64,000 nucleotides of DNA from Myxococcus qinghaiensis (GCF_024198215.1 NZ_JAKCFA010000010.1:62001-126000); one strand, 5' to 3'; counted from the first letter of the stretch, positions 26,031 to 35,997 are shown. Notes: generated from the sequence alone by a model not told the origin. Program-made: numbers and translations.

Positions 26031-28583
26031 TCAGGCCTGGCGCTTCAGCCACGCGGAGACTTCCGGGCCGCAGCGCTCGAGCAGCTCCACGTCCTGGGAC
26101 AGCCGCTCCAGCGTCTGCGCGGTGGCCTGGTTGGCGTCGCTCACCGGCTGGTCCTTCAGCAGCGCCTTCACCGCCTCAAACTGCTCGCGCGTGCGCAGCA
26201 TGCCCAGCGACTCCACGATTCGCCGCACCAGCATGGGCGCGCCTCCCGTGCGCGCGACGACGTCCTTCCACTGCTTGCGCATCTGCGCCCACCACGCGTC
26301 GCGGCCGGTGCGGTTGGCGAGCAGCCCCGTCACGAAGCTGGCCACGTCCTGCGTCTTCACCGTGTCGGAGAAGAACAGCCCCTGCGCGCGCTCGGCCAGC
26401 GCCGGGTCCTCGAAGGTCGTGAGCGCCATCAGGTAGCGGCGCTGCGTGGCAGGGTCCGGCTCGTTCGGCATCTTCTGGAGGAACGTGTCGAAGAGGGCCG
26501 AGTCCCCCGCGCGCGCCACCATGGCCACCGCGACGTCGAGCAGGTTGGGCTCCAGCGCGTCGCGCTCTCCCTGGAGCATGCGCGCCACGCGAGGACGGGC
26601 CTCGGCGAGCGCCTCCGGGCTGCGTGCCAGGCCACCCACCGCGCGCACCAGCGCGGAGCGCCGCAGCTTCACCCGGTCCGTCTCGCCCGCCGTCGCCTGC
26701 CAGCCCAGCTTCTTGAGGCCCGGGCTGAGCAGCTTCTCCACCCACGCGCGCATGCGCGCCTGGTCCTCGCCGTCCACCAGCCGGCTCTCCACGTACGCGA
26801 GCCTGCCCACCAGCTCGTCCAGGACGGAGTCGTCCTCCTCGTTCCCGAAGCGCGCGGTCAAATCCAGCAGGTCCGCCACCGAGCCCCGGCCCGAGCGCAC
26901 CAGCGCCCACTGGTCCTCCAGGAGGGAGATGCGCTCCGAGGGCGCCAGGGCCTGGAGGTTCGTGGCCAGCCCCGCGAGCGACGCCTTGTCATAGGCCATG
27001 CGGTAGAAGCCGGTGGAGCCCGCGTTGGCGCACAGCCACTTCACCGCGCCTGAGCCCTCCAGCTTCACGGTGGTCTGCTTGTCGCGGAAGAGCACCCGCT
27101 GCTCCCGCACGCCGGTGGCGTCCTCGTAGCGCAGCACCATGGGCACCGGCCACTTCTCGCCGCTCTCCACTCCGGGCTCGGAGTAGAAGCGCTGCTGCGA
27201 CAGCGCCACCTCGCGGCCCTCCACGCGCGCCGTCACCAGGGGGAAGCCGCTCTGGCCCACCCACGCGGTGGCCAGCTCCTCCACCGGCTGCTTCGCCGCC
27301 TCGCCCAGCGCGTTCCAGAGGTCTTCCTTCACCGCGTTGGCGCGCGCGTGCTTGCGCATGTACAGGCGGATGCCGTCGCGGAAGGGGCCCTCCCCGAGGA
27401 AGCCCTCAATCATCCGCAGCACCGCGCCGCCCTTCTCGTACGTAATCGCGTCGAAGCTCTCACCGGCCTCGCCCGCGTTGCGCACCTCGCCGTGGATGGG
27501 GTGCGTGGACTTGAGCGCGTCCAGGTACAGCGCGCTGGTGCGGTGCGAGTCGAAGTCCAGCCACATGCGCCACTCGGGCTTCCACTGGTCCACAATCTTG
27601 AAGGCCATCCACGTGGCGAACGCCTCGTTGAGCCAGAGGTCGTCCCACCACACCATGGTGACCCAGTTGCCGAACCACTGGTGCGCAAGCTCATGCGTCA
27701 CCACTTCCGCCACGCGCTTCTGCACGGACAGGGGCGCGGTGGCCGGGTCCAGCAGCAGCGTGACTTCGCGGTAGGTAATCAGGCCGGCGTTCTCCATCGC
27801 GCCCGCCTCGAAGTCCGGGATGCCCACCTGGTCCACCTTGGTGAAGGCATACGGCAGGCCGAAGTAGTCCTGGAGCCGGGGCAGCACCGCCAGCGCCACG
27901 TCCTGGCCAAAGCGCGTCAGGTGCTCCTTCTCCTTCAGCGACCAGGTGCGCACCGGCACGCCGCCCACCTGCTGCTCCGGCGTGCCCACCAGCGGGCCCA
28001 CGACGAGCGCGATGAGGTAGCTGCTGAGCACCTCCGTCTCCTGGAACGTCACCTTCGTCAGCGCGCCGTCCTGCTCCTCCTTGATGACGGGGCCGTTGCC
28101 CAGCACCGCGAGACCCCGCGGCACGCGCACGCTGAGGGCCCACTTCGCCTTGAAGGCGGGCTCGTCGAAACAGGGGAAGACGCGGCGCGCGTCGGCGGCC
28201 TCGAACTGGGTGGCCGCCACCTTGCCCGCCAGGTACAGGCCGCGCAGGCCGTCCGTGAAGGGGCCCGTCCACCCGAGCTCCAGCGTGGCCGGCCCCTTGG
28301 GCAGCGGCGCGTCGAAGCGCAGCACCACCGTCTCGCTCACCGCGACGGGCTGGATGGACGCGGGCTTGTGCTGGGCATTGCCCGAGCGGAAGGTGACGTC
28401 GCCCAGCTGGAGGGCGATGGCGTGGAGGATGATTTCGCGCGTGGGCTCGGCCAGCTCCACGTCGACGGTCTGCTGTCCGGAGAAGGACTTCGCGTCCAGG
28501 TCCAGGGTCAGCGTGGCCGCGTAGCGCTGGGGGCGAACGGTGGTGGGGAGCCGGAAGTTCTTGTCTTCAGTCAGATGCGCCAT
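26031..28583 (-). CDS. M1 family aminopeptidase (aminopeptidase N type)
   Basis: An 850-residue zinc metallopeptidase that removes N-terminal residues from peptides. It has the exopeptidase motif GAMEN (261-265), the zinc site HELAH (297-301) with Glu320, and FPCFDEPAFKAKW near 135. The C-terminal ERAP1-like helical domain fills the second half. No signal peptide, so probably cytosolic. The ATG at 28583 is chosen because the following residues (EDKNFRLPTTVRPQRY) form the usual start of the domain; no good Shine-Dalgarno is visible. The DUF6986 gene follows. Confidence 0.92.
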   Translation of the reverse strand: MAHLTEDKNFRLPTTVRPQRYAATLTLDLDAKSFSGQQTVDVELAEPTREIILHAIALQLGDVTFRSGNAQHKPASIQPVAVSETVVLRFDAPLPKGPATLELGWTGPFTDGLRGLYLAGKVAATQFEAADARRVFPCFDEPAFKAKWALSVRVPRGLAVLGNGPVIKEEQDGALTKVTFQETEVLSSYLIALVVGPLVGTPEQQVGGVPVRTWSLKEKEHLTRFGQDVALAVLPRLQDYFGLPYAFTKVDQVGIPDFEAGAMENAGLITYREVTLLLDPATAPLSVQKRVAEVVTHELAHQWFGNWVTMVWWDDLWLNEAFATWMAFKIVDQWKPEWRMWLDFDSHRTSALYLDALKSTHPIHGEVRNAGEAGESFDAITYEKGGAVLRMIEGFLGEGPFRDGIRLYMRKHARANAVKEDLWNALGEAAKQPVEELATAWVGQSGFPLVTARVEGREVALSQQRFYSEPGVESGEKWPVPMVLRYEDATGVREQRVLFRDKQTTVKLEGSGAVKWLCANAGSTGFYRMAYDKASLAGLATNLQALAPSERISLLEDQWALVRSGRGSVADLLDLTARFGNEEDDSVLDELVGRLAYVESRLVDGEDQARMRAWVEKLLSPGLKKLGWQATAGETDRVKLRRSALVRAVGGLARSPEALAEARPRVARMLQGERDALEPNLLDVAVAMVARAGDSALFDTFLQKMPNEPDPATQRRYLMALTTFEDPALAERAQGLFFSDTVKTQDVASFVTGLLANRTGRDAWWAQMRKQWKDVVARTGGAPMLVRRIVESLGMLRTREQFEAVKALLKDQPVSDANQATAQTLERLSQDVELLERCGPEVSAWLKRQA

Positions 28584-28686
28584 AGGGAGGCGGAATCTAG
28601 CCTCGCTCGCGGCGCGCGTTCCCACTTCTGTCATGCGGGTGCAAGAAACCTGTCGTCCGCCGGGTGGGGTGTCGTCCGCCACACCC

Positions 28687-29226
28687 TTACGCCCCCGGGT
28701 CTCCTGGCGGGGGCTTCTTCGGTCCGCGCGGCGCGGGGCCTGGGACCAACTGGTGGAAGAGGCTGGACTCGCGCTGGAAGAAGCCGTCCGTGTGGAACGA
28801 GTGGGACAGCTCCAGCAGCTGGAAGTCCAGGTGATGACACAGCTCATGCAGGAAGGTGCGCAGGTACGTGCGGAAGGCCACCACGCGCGCCTGCTTCGCG
28901 GTGCGCATCCAGACCTGGAGCCGAGGTCTGCGCCCCGGCTCCCAGGTGTAGAGCCCGTGCAGCTCGCCCTCCTCGGACGAGGGGCGCACCTCCAGCACCT
29001 CCACTAGGACGGGGGCGACATCCAGTCGCTCACACAGCGCATTCCCCAGCTTCGCGGTGGCGCGCTCCAGCGGAGCCCGCTCACCGGAGGCCAGCGCCTG
29101 CCGCACGGCCTCCACCTGGGGGCGCAGCGTCGTGGGCTCCCTCACCCGGAGGGCCGTCACCGCATCACTCATCCGATAGATGCGTTGCTGCTCGCGGCTG
29201 AGCTGCTCGTAGTAGGCGAAGGGCAC
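28687..29226 (-). CDS. SprT-like putative metalloprotease
   Basis: A 179-residue protein with a zinc motif HELCHHLD followed 14 residues on by HTDGFFQRES, the SprT/SprT-like HExxH plus third-ligand layout. The preceding helix TYLRTFLHELCHH and strand RLQVWMRTAKQARVVAFRTY also fit. It is soluble. The start is uncertain: a GTG at 29226 (VPFAYYEQ) is used since the downstream sequence looks conserved-like, but no ribosome site is seen. The open frame runs back through the 8-base tandem repeat. Confidence 0.6.
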   Translation of the reverse strand: MPFAYYEQLSREQQRIYRMSDAVTALRVREPTTLRPQVEAVRQALASGERAPLERATAKLGNALCERLDVAPVLVEVLEVRPSSEEGELHGLYTWEPGRRPRLQVWMRTAKQARVVAFRTYLRTFLHELCHHLDFQLLELSHSFHTDGFFQRESSLFHQLVPGPAPRGPKKPPPGDPGA

Positions 29227-29270
29227 GGGGCGGAGGCACTCTAGCGGGCACGGGGCGCGGGCGCCTGCAC

Positions 29271-29305
29271 CCGGTCGTCCGGTCTCCCGGTCTCCCGGTC
29301 GTCCG
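29271..29305. repeat. 8-bp tandem repeat upstream of the histidine kinase
   Basis: Four full units in a row: CCGGTCGT, CCGGTCTC, CCGGTCTC, CCGGTCGT, then CCG. The array ends 3 bases before the kinase ATG, where a ribosome-binding site would be expected and none is seen. Change in copy number would alter spacing in the leader. Confidence 0.75.
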
Positions 29306-29308
29306 AAC

Positions 29309-31441
29309 ATGGGCCTTCCCGCTCCCCTGGCCGCGCCGCGCTTCCTCGCCCTGGCTGCTTACCTTGCGGTGGGGGTCGGAATGGCACTCACGCTGGGGCG
29401 CGCCGCCTGGGAGCGCGCGGTACTGCTCGCGGTGTCCTTCGAGGTCCTGAAGGTCGTCAGCTCCCACTTCGTGTTCCCGCCCCTGAGCAGCGCGGTCCTC
29501 TGGCTGCCCGCGGGGCTGACGCTGGCGTTCCTGCTGCGCTCCCCCACGCGCATGTGGCCCGCCTTGCTGGCCGCTGTGTTCGCCGCGGAGCTGGGCTCGG
29601 TGCTGTCCCAGGGCCTGCCCTGGGGCCTGTCCGCGACCTGGGCGCTGGGCAACGTGCTTCGCACCTGGCTGAGCGCGGCGCTGATGCGGCGCTGGGTGGG
29701 GCAGGCCGTGCGCTTCCACCACGTGGGGGATGTCACCGGGTTGTTGCTGCTCGGGGGAGTGGTGGGCGCGCTGCCGAGCGCCACGCTGGGCGCGCTCGGC
29801 GCGGAGCTGTGGCTGGGCTCGGCGTCATTCAGGAGCGAGTGGATTGTCTGGTGGCTCAGCGACACGCTGGGCACGGTGCTCGTCGCGCCGTTGATACTGA
29901 CGTGGTGGCCGGTGACGCGCGCGTCCTCTCCGCCGAGACGCCTGGGAGAGTCCTTCCTGATGATGGGCGCCGTGGCGCTCGTCGGCGTGCTCGTCTTCCA
30001 CATCGATGGCCCGGCGGGGTCCGCGGCCATCGCCACCACGCTGCCCTACGCCGCGTTCCCCCTGGTCATCGCCGCGGCGCTGCGGCTGGGCCCGCGAGGG
30101 GCGGCGACCGCGTCCGCGGTGATGGGCATGGTGGCGGTGGAGTACACGCGGCTGGGTCGAGGGCCCTTCGGGGAGCTGCCCGTGTCAGCGTCGGAGCGCG
30201 GCCTGTCCGTGCAGGTGTTCCTGGCGGTGCTCAGCCTGTCGGCGCTGACGGTGGCGGCCGTGGTGGCGGAGCGGCGGCGAGCGGAGTCCGCGCAGCGCGT
30301 GCTGGCCGACGTGGGCGTGGTGCTCGCCGAGTCTCCCGATTGGAGCGTCACGCTGCCCCGGGTGGCGCGGCTGCTCGTGCCCGAGCTGGCGACGGGCGCG
30401 GCCATCTGGTTGCAGAACGCGGAGGGCGTGGTGGAGCGGGTGGCGGCGGCCGGGTGGACGCAAGGACGCGAGGTGGGGCTGCGAGGCAGGTTCCCGCCGT
30501 TGCCGACAGGGGTGAGCGAATGGACCGGCGCGGAGGGCTCGGGGGTGCTCGTTCCATTGCAGGTGCGCGGGCGGGTGGTGGGCGCGCTGGCGGTGGCGAT
30601 GGAGCTTTCGGGCACGGGCCGGCGCACGCGGGAGCAGGTGCTGGCGGAGGACGTGGCGCGCAGGTGCGCCATGGCGCTGGAGAACGCGCGGCTGTTGGAA
30701 GAGGCCCGCGACGCCGTCGCCGTGCGTGAGGACTTCATCGCCGTGGCGGCGCACGAGCTGCGCACGCCGTTGGCCACCATCACCCTGCGCGTGCAGGGGT
30801 TGATGGGGCTCCTGCGGGGTGACTCTCGCCAGGGCTTCCTGCTGGAGCGCCTGGATGCGATTGCCCGCCAGTCTCGCAGGCTGACGCGGCTGGTGGAGAA
30901 CGTGCTGGACGTGGGCCTGTTCAAGGCGGGCGGGCTGGAGCTGCGGCGCGAGTGGGTGGACCTCACCGCGCTGGTGGAGGAGGTGGTGGAGCGCTCCATT
31001 GAGGAGGCCTCGCGCTCGCGGACCCCGCTGCGGTTGACGACCCGGGGCGCTCGGGTGCGCGGATGGTTGGACCGGGACCGCGTGGACCAGGCCCTCTTCA
31101 ACCTGGTGTCCAATGCCATCAAGTTCGGCGCGGGGGCGGAAGTCGACGTGGTGCTGGGCCAGGTGGGCGACCGTGCCCGGCTGGTCGTCACGGACCGGGG
31201 CATCGGTGTTCCTCCCGAGGCGGTGGAGCGCATCTTCGGCCCCTTCGAGCGGGCGGTCTCCACGCACGAATATGGCGGGCTGGGCCTGGGGCTGTACCTG
31301 ACGCGACGCATCGCGGAAGCACATGGCGGCTCCGTCCAGGTCGTCACCACTCCAGGCCAGGGGGCGTCCTTCGTGCTGGAGCTGCCGGTGGAGCCGGAGC
31401 TCTCGTTGAGGGAGGAGTCACAGCCCCAGGCGGGGGCCTGA
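29309..31441 (+). CDS. MASE1 sensor histidine kinase with GAF domain
   Basis: A 710-residue membrane kinase. Residues 10 to about 320 form eight or more helices of MASE1 type (FPPLSSAVLWLPAGLTLAFLL, WIVWWLSDTLGTVLVAPLILTW). A GAF domain follows (about 330-470), then HisKA with the phosphorylated His in AAHELRTPLATI, and HATPase_c with N box LVSNAIKFG, DRGIGVPPE, the F box and GLGLGLYLTRRIAEAHGG. The ligand is unknown. No response regulator is adjacent, so it is an orphan kinase. The tandem repeat precedes it. Confidence 0.9.
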   Translation: MGLPAPLAAPRFLALAAYLAVGVGMALTLGRAAWERAVLLAVSFEVLKVVSSHFVFPPLSSAVLWLPAGLTLAFLLRSPTRMWPALLAAVFAAELGSVLSQGLPWGLSATWALGNVLRTWLSAALMRRWVGQAVRFHHVGDVTGLLLLGGVVGALPSATLGALGAELWLGSASFRSEWIVWWLSDTLGTVLVAPLILTWWPVTRASSPPRRLGESFLMMGAVALVGVLVFHIDGPAGSAAIATTLPYAAFPLVIAAALRLGPRGAATASAVMGMVAVEYTRLGRGPFGELPVSASERGLSVQVFLAVLSLSALTVAAVVAERRRAESAQRVLADVGVVLAESPDWSVTLPRVARLLVPELATGAAIWLQNAEGVVERVAAAGWTQGREVGLRGRFPPLPTGVSEWTGAEGSGVLVPLQVRGRVVGALAVAMELSGTGRRTREQVLAEDVARRCAMALENARLLEEARDAVAVREDFIAVAAHELRTPLATITLRVQGLMGLLRGDSRQGFLLERLDAIARQSRRLTRLVENVLDVGLFKAGGLELRREWVDLTALVEEVVERSIEEASRSRTPLRLTTRGARVRGWLDRDRVDQALFNLVSNAIKFGAGAEVDVVLGQVGDRARLVVTDRGIGVPPEAVERIFGPFERAVSTHEYGGLGLGLYLTRRIAEAHGGSVQVVTTPGQGASFVLELPVEPELSLREESQPQAGA

Positions 31442-31593
31442 GGCGAGTGGCTGGGTGGTGGAAGCGCCAGGAGGGCGACTTCGAGGGGCAGGGTGGGAAA
31501 GGGATTCGCCACGGGGAGGTGGGGGTGCTGTTCGCGAGCCAACGTCCCGAGTGGGTCTGAGGCGAGGCACGCCCATTGCTGTGTCGTGCGGGT

Positions 31594-32259
31594 ATGTACC
31601 GTGGAGCGTGGCTCGGGGTGTTGGTGGCGTTGTGGGTGTGGGGCGGGACGGCCGAGGCCGCGAGGCGCACTCCGCCGAAGCGGGTCGCCACGAAGGTTGC
31701 CTTGTCGGACCGGGCCCTGTGGCGCGCGAAGGGCTGGGTGGGGCTTGGCTCGCTGCGGACGGTGAGCACGGCGGTGAACGACGACTGCTCGGGCCTGACG
31801 CAGCTGGCGTACCGCAAGCCCGGCCTCAGTCTGCTGCCGGAGCTGACGCTGCCCGGGGAGAATGGCGTGAAGGCCATCTACCGGAAGGCGGGCACGCTGG
31901 GCGCGCTGCGCGAGGAGCCGCGAGCCGGGGACCTGGTGTTCTTCCGGGAGACCATCGACCGCAACAAGGATGGACGGCTCAACGACGGCCTCACGCACAT
32001 CGGCATCGTCGAGCGGGTGGGGGCCGATGGCACCGTGACGTTCGTCCACCGCGCGGGGGGCGGAGTGAAGCGCAGCCGCTTCAACCTGGCGCGTCCCGAG
32101 GCGAGGAAGGACGACAAGGGCCGCGTCCTCAATGACTGGCTCCGTCGCCGCGACAAGCGCAACCGGGGCTACCTGGCGGGAGAGCTGGTGGCCGGGTTCG
32201 CCTCGGTCGATGAGCGCTGGAAGGTGGAGCCTGTCTCCGTGTCGGGCGCTCGCCGCTGA
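31594..32259 (+). CDS. Exported NlpC/P60-like cell-wall hydrolase
   Basis: A 221-residue protein with a signal peptide ending GGTAEA. The catalytic Cys lies in NDDCSGLTQLAY and the His in LTHIGIVERV, with Asp-rich DRNKDGRLNDG between, matching a peptidoglycan endopeptidase/amidase of the NlpC/P60 or CHAP-like type. It probably cuts peptide bridges in the periplasm. The ATG at 31594 starts the signal peptide. It lies just upstream of a transglycosylase gene, so the pair may work on wall growth. Confidence 0.75.
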   Translation: MYRGAWLGVLVALWVWGGTAEAARRTPPKRVATKVALSDRALWRAKGWVGLGSLRTVSTAVNDDCSGLTQLAYRKPGLSLLPELTLPGENGVKAIYRKAGTLGALREEPRAGDLVFFRETIDRNKDGRLNDGLTHIGIVERVGADGTVTFVHRAGGGVKRSRFNLARPEARKDDKGRVLNDWLRRRDKRNRGYLAGELVAGFASVDERWKVEPVSVSGARR

Positions 32260-32322
32260 CGAAAGGCAGGGCGCCGGACGGGGGCGTGACGGCGGAGGCC
32301 GGAGGCGCTATGCACGGCGCAG

Positions 32323-33258
32323 ATGTCGAACACGGACGGACGACCGGAAGGCCCTGAGACCTCGGAGCAACCCGAGGCCGTGCCCCCGTCCGGCTCGCGG
32401 GTGGCCGTCGTTCCTCCAGCACCCTCCGTCACCCGCACCGCGCGGACGTCGCGCCCCAGGTCGTGGCGGCGTCGGGTGTTGCTCGGGCTGGCGGTGCTGC
32501 TGCTTGGCTTCGGTGTGTATGAGTACGTCACGCTCCCGGAGGCCGAGTCGCTGGTGCGGGAGAACCCGAAGTCGACGGCCCTGATGGACCAGCGCGCCGA
32601 GGAGGCTCGGGAGGCGGGGAAGAAGGTCCGCCGCCGACAGCAGTGGGTGTCGCTCACCTCCATCTCCAGGCACGCGGTGGCCTCCGTGCTGGTGTCCGAG
32701 GACGCGGGCTTCTACGGCCACGAGGGCCTGGACACGACGGAGCTGCGCAAGGCGATGGGTGAGGCCTGGGAGAAGCGCCAGCTCGGCCGTGGCGCATCGA
32801 CCATCACCCAGCAGCTCGCGAAGAACCTCTGGCTGTCCACGGACCGGAGCCTGTTCCGCAAGGCGAAGGAGCTGGTGCTGGCCCACCGCCTGGAGGAATC
32901 GCTCACGAAGAAGCGCATCCTCGCGCTGTACCTCAACGTCGTGGAGTGGGGGAACGGCGTCTATGGCATCGAGGCCGGTGCGCGTGAGCACTTCGGCGTG
33001 TCCGCCTCCCAGCTCTCCGTCGCGCAAGGGGCCATCCTCGCCGCGATGCTGCCGGCGCCTCGCAAGCGCTCTCCGAAGTCGGGCTCGCGGGCGCTGTGGA
33101 GGCGCGCCCACTGGATTGTCGACCAGCTCTCGTCCGTGGGCCGAATCACGGGCGCGGAGGCGACCACCGCGCGCACGGACATCGACCAGTTGCTGGGCCG
33201 GACTCCCGCCGCGAGCAGCGGCGGTGAGGAAGAGGACGAGACGGGCGACGACGCGTGA
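32323..33258 (+). CDS. mtgA: Monofunctional peptidoglycan glycosyltransferase
   Basis: A 311-residue inner-membrane enzyme that polymerises glycan strands from lipid II. A cytosolic Pro/Arg-rich tail precedes one helix (about 50-67), then the GT51 domain with SEDAGFYGHEGLD (catalytic Glu), GRGASTITQQLAKNLWLS, KRILALYLNVVEWGNGVYGIEAGA and the closing AMLPAPRKRSP. The C-terminus adds an acidic tail. There is no transpeptidase domain. GGAGG lies 17 bases before the ATG at 32323. Gene symbol assigned by domain content. Confidence 0.9.
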   Translation: MSNTDGRPEGPETSEQPEAVPPSGSRVAVVPPAPSVTRTARTSRPRSWRRRVLLGLAVLLLGFGVYEYVTLPEAESLVRENPKSTALMDQRAEEAREAGKKVRRRQQWVSLTSISRHAVASVLVSEDAGFYGHEGLDTTELRKAMGEAWEKRQLGRGASTITQQLAKNLWLSTDRSLFRKAKELVLAHRLEESLTKKRILALYLNVVEWGNGVYGIEAGAREHFGVSASQLSVAQGAILAAMLPAPRKRSPKSGSRALWRRAHWIVDQLSSVGRITGAEATTARTDIDQLLGRTPAASSGGEEEDETGDDA

Positions 33259-33268
33259 CGCGAGCGCT

Positions 33269-35236
33269 TCAGCGCCGTGGCTCGGAGGTGAGCTGGAGGA
33301 ACAACAAGTCCCCCTCGCCTCGTGAGGTGTACGTCGTGTCCTCCGGTGTCAGCGAGGCCTCGAAAGGAATGCAGACCCGCGCCTGGCCACCGGGAGTCAC
33401 CTGGAGCGCCACGTTGCCCGGGCCGGTGATTCCCAATGCCCGCGAGTCGAGGTGGGTGCCCGAGGCGTCATAGCGCGCCAGGAAGTGGAGGACGTCACCG
33501 CGCGGGACGGAGGACGCTCCGAGCGCGCCGCCTCCCAAGTCCAGTTGCTCATCTAGCGTCCACCCTCCGACGACGAGCTCGCCGGCCGAGCTCAGTCCCA
33601 GGGTGTGGGCCTGTGCCGCGCCCCGCTCTCCCAGCACCCGCACCCAGCCCTCCGCGGCCGTCGCATGCAGCGTGCCGAGCAGCATGTCCTCGCTCGCGTG
33701 GTGCTCCTCTCCGCCAAAGGAGAACGTCCCGCTGACGTCACCGACGAAGGCCACGTCACCCTGGGCGAGCGGCGCGAGCGCGCGAACACTGCCCCGCGCT
33801 CCGTTGAGCGCACGGAACCACTGCGGCGTGCCGTTGGCGGAGAGCTTCCCGAGGAAGGGCGTGTGTGGCGCCGTCGCTCCCAGCAACGAAGAGTCGGTGT
33901 CTCCACCCACGTAGATGAAGCCCGCGCCATCCGTGGCGAGCGCCTCCGTGCGAGTGCCCGAGTCGCCCCCTGGAAACGCGAGGGACCAGGCGTGCGCGCC
34001 GCTCGCGTGGAACTTCGCGAGGAAGAGCGCCGTCACGGAGTCATCCCGCGTCCGGTTGCCCGGGTCCGCGAAGAGCCTGCCTCGGCCCAGGCCCAGCTCC
34101 CCCTGGAAGTGGCCGGTGACGACGACGCTGCCTTGCGAGTCGATGACCACGGCCTGGGCGCGCACCATCGCCGTGCGACTGACGCCGGAGGCCGACGGGG
34201 CGTGCTCCGCGCGAAAGCCCTTGGACCAGAGGGGCTCGCCCTCCGGTGACAGCTTGAGGAGGAAGAAGCCCGAGGTGTCCGGTGTCTTCTCGATGCGCGG
34301 CAGCGCACCCGTGCCCAAATCCGGAGCGCCTTGATAGGTGCCCACCAGCCACGCCTCACCCGAGGCCGCGACGGCGAGCCCCGTGGCCTCCACCTGCTCG
34401 CCCACGGCATACGCGTGAGACCATTGGTGCGCGCCGTCCGCTCCATAGCGCGCGACGACGAGGCCGCGCTCGCCCTGGAAGACCTCGCCTCCAAAGTCGC
34501 CGCTGCCGGTGAAGGCGCCTGCCACGAGGAAGTCGAGGCCGTCCTCCGCGGTCGCCATCACCCGCACCTGCTCGTCGCCTTGTCCGCCCCGGTGGAGCAC
34601 CCAGTCGGGCGCGGGGGCCCGGGGCCTTGGTGAGGCCGTCTCCAGCTCCACCACGAGGCGGGGATGCAGGGCGGGGTTGCTGTCCTCGCGCGAGCTGAAG
34701 TCCGCGCCGTCGACCCCCGTCGAATAGAGCCCGAGATTCAGGACGCCGTTGCCCGTCACCGCCTGCGTCACGTCCAGCTCCGCCCAGCTCCCGGCGCGCA
34801 GTGCTCCCGCGTCTGCCAGGGGCGGCCCCACCAGCGCGGGCTGTCGGCTGTACGTGACTTCGTCTTCCTTCCACCGCGCGTCGACGCGATGGACGACGGG
34901 ACCATCCTCCGAACCATTGGTGACGAACAGGCGCAGGGTGGCGCGCTTCACGCGGCCTTGCACCCCTTTCACCTGGAAGCGCAGGAACGCGCGGTACTCG
35001 GTGGGTGAGCGGTCCACGCAGAGCTGCTCCTCCGCGCCCAGGTTCATCGAGGGCCGCGAGGAGTCCACCTGTGCGTCGGCGACCGCGACGAAGGTGCCTC
35101 CTCCGGCGGCGAAGTCTCCATGCCGCACCAGGGGCTCGGCGCCCTGGGGCGAGGTGCTCCCTCCGCAGTGTGGAAGGAGGGCCAGGACCGCCACGACGCC
35201 TGCTTCCCTCCAACCCGGCTTCCATCTTCCGTGCAT
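33269..35236 (-). CDS. DNRLRE-domain surface lipoprotein with beta-propeller-like repeats
   Basis: A 655-residue exported protein. The signal ends LALLPHC, a lipoprotein-like cleavage site. A DNRLRE/CBM96-type domain follows (about 45-190: VADAQVDSSRPSMNLGAEEQL, YRAFLRFQV, RATLRLFV, WKEDEVTYSRQPA). The rest is repeated units of about 55 residues built on GGDFGGE...LVVARYGADGAHQWSHAY, like SBBP or delta-60 repeats, likely a propeller. GGGGGG precedes the ATG. Role unknown, perhaps adhesion or binding of a polymer. Confidence 0.7.
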   Translation of the reverse strand: MHGRWKPGWREAGVVAVLALLPHCGGSTSPQGAEPLVRHGDFAAGGGTFVAVADAQVDSSRPSMNLGAEEQLCVDRSPTEYRAFLRFQVKGVQGRVKRATLRLFVTNGSEDGPVVHRVDARWKEDEVTYSRQPALVGPPLADAGALRAGSWAELDVTQAVTGNGVLNLGLYSTGVDGADFSSREDSNPALHPRLVVELETASPRPRAPAPDWVLHRGGQGDEQVRVMATAEDGLDFLVAGAFTGSGDFGGEVFQGERGLVVARYGADGAHQWSHAYAVGEQVEATGLAVAASGEAWLVGTYQGAPDLGTGALPRIEKTPDTSGFFLLKLSPEGEPLWSKGFRAEHAPSASGVSRTAMVRAQAVVIDSQGSVVVTGHFQGELGLGRGRLFADPGNRTRDDSVTALFLAKFHASGAHAWSLAFPGGDSGTRTEALATDGAGFIYVGGDTDSSLLGATAPHTPFLGKLSANGTPQWFRALNGARGSVRALAPLAQGDVAFVGDVSGTFSFGGEEHHASEDMLLGTLHATAAEGWVRVLGERGAAQAHTLGLSSAGELVVGGWTLDEQLDLGGGALGASSVPRGDVLHFLARYDASGTHLDSRALGITGPGNVALQVTPGGQARVCIPFEASLTPEDTTYTSRGEGDLLFLQLTSEPRR

Positions 35237-35409
35237 CCATCCCCCCAGGCTCGACACTCGTGGGGGGCTCGCTGTGCATCGAGGGTGCCGCGCTCCACGG
35301 GCGAGCGCGGTGAGCGGCACGACGCCCGCCTCGTCCCGGAGTGCGAGACGAGGGCAGCGCGCTTCCGTCCCAGGGAAGTGGCGAGGGCCGCGCGGGGCGA
35401 GGCGTGGGG

Positions 35410-35997
35410 CTACAGTCCTCCGACTTCCAGCGCGCCGCCCAGGCCTGGAAACGGCTTGGTGAGCACGGCCTGGAAGATGATGTTCTCGAGCAGGATTTCC
35501 ACCGGGAGCTGCGGCGCGCCAAGGTCTCCACGCGCCACGGTGTTGCTGATGATGAACCAGACGCGCCGGCGTCCCACGGCGTCCTTCAGCGCGGGGCTGT
35601 CGATGCGCACCGCCGTGCGGGTGTTGGGTCTGAACTCGCGCGAGGGGAGGATCTCCGTGGCCTGGGCGTAGTACGCCGGCCGGTTCAGGTCCGTGTAGAG
35701 GACGGCCTCTTCCGGCGTGGCCTGCCCGGTGAAGGACAGTCGCATGGACGTGCGCAGCGTCAGCGTCGAGGACGGATTGACGACGTCGAGCGTGGAGGCG
35801 ACCTGTTCCACCACGAGGTCCAGGTCCTCGGTGTTCACCGACTCCTCGGGCAGGTCCAACGCCACCTCCGCGTAGACGGGCTGGAGGACGGAGGTGACGG
35901 GCACCCGCACGTCGAAGGGCTCTGTCTCGATGGCGATTTCAGCCGAGCAGCCGGACAACACCAGGAAGCACGAAGCGAGGAGCGCGCGGGTCATCAT
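35410..35997 (-). CDS. Predicted lipoprotein paired with an outer-membrane protein
   Basis: A 195-residue lipoprotein with signal ending LVLSGC. The mature part is beta-rich with two long amphipathic helices (STLDVVNPSSTLTLRTSM, then FRPNTRTAVRIDS). No family known to me. Its ATG at 35997 overlaps the stop of the upstream gene (ATGATGA), so translation is coupled and the products probably form a complex at the outer membrane. The pair has no recognised function. Confidence 0.7.
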   Translation of the reverse strand: MMTRALLASCFLVLSGCSAEIAIETEPFDVRVPVTSVLQPVYAEVALDLPEESVNTEDLDLVVEQVASTLDVVNPSSTLTLRTSMRLSFTGQATPEEAVLYTDLNRPAYYAQATEILPSREFRPNTRTAVRIDSPALKDAVGRRRVWFIISNTVARGDLGAPQLPVEILLENIIFQAVLTKPFPGLGGALEVGGL

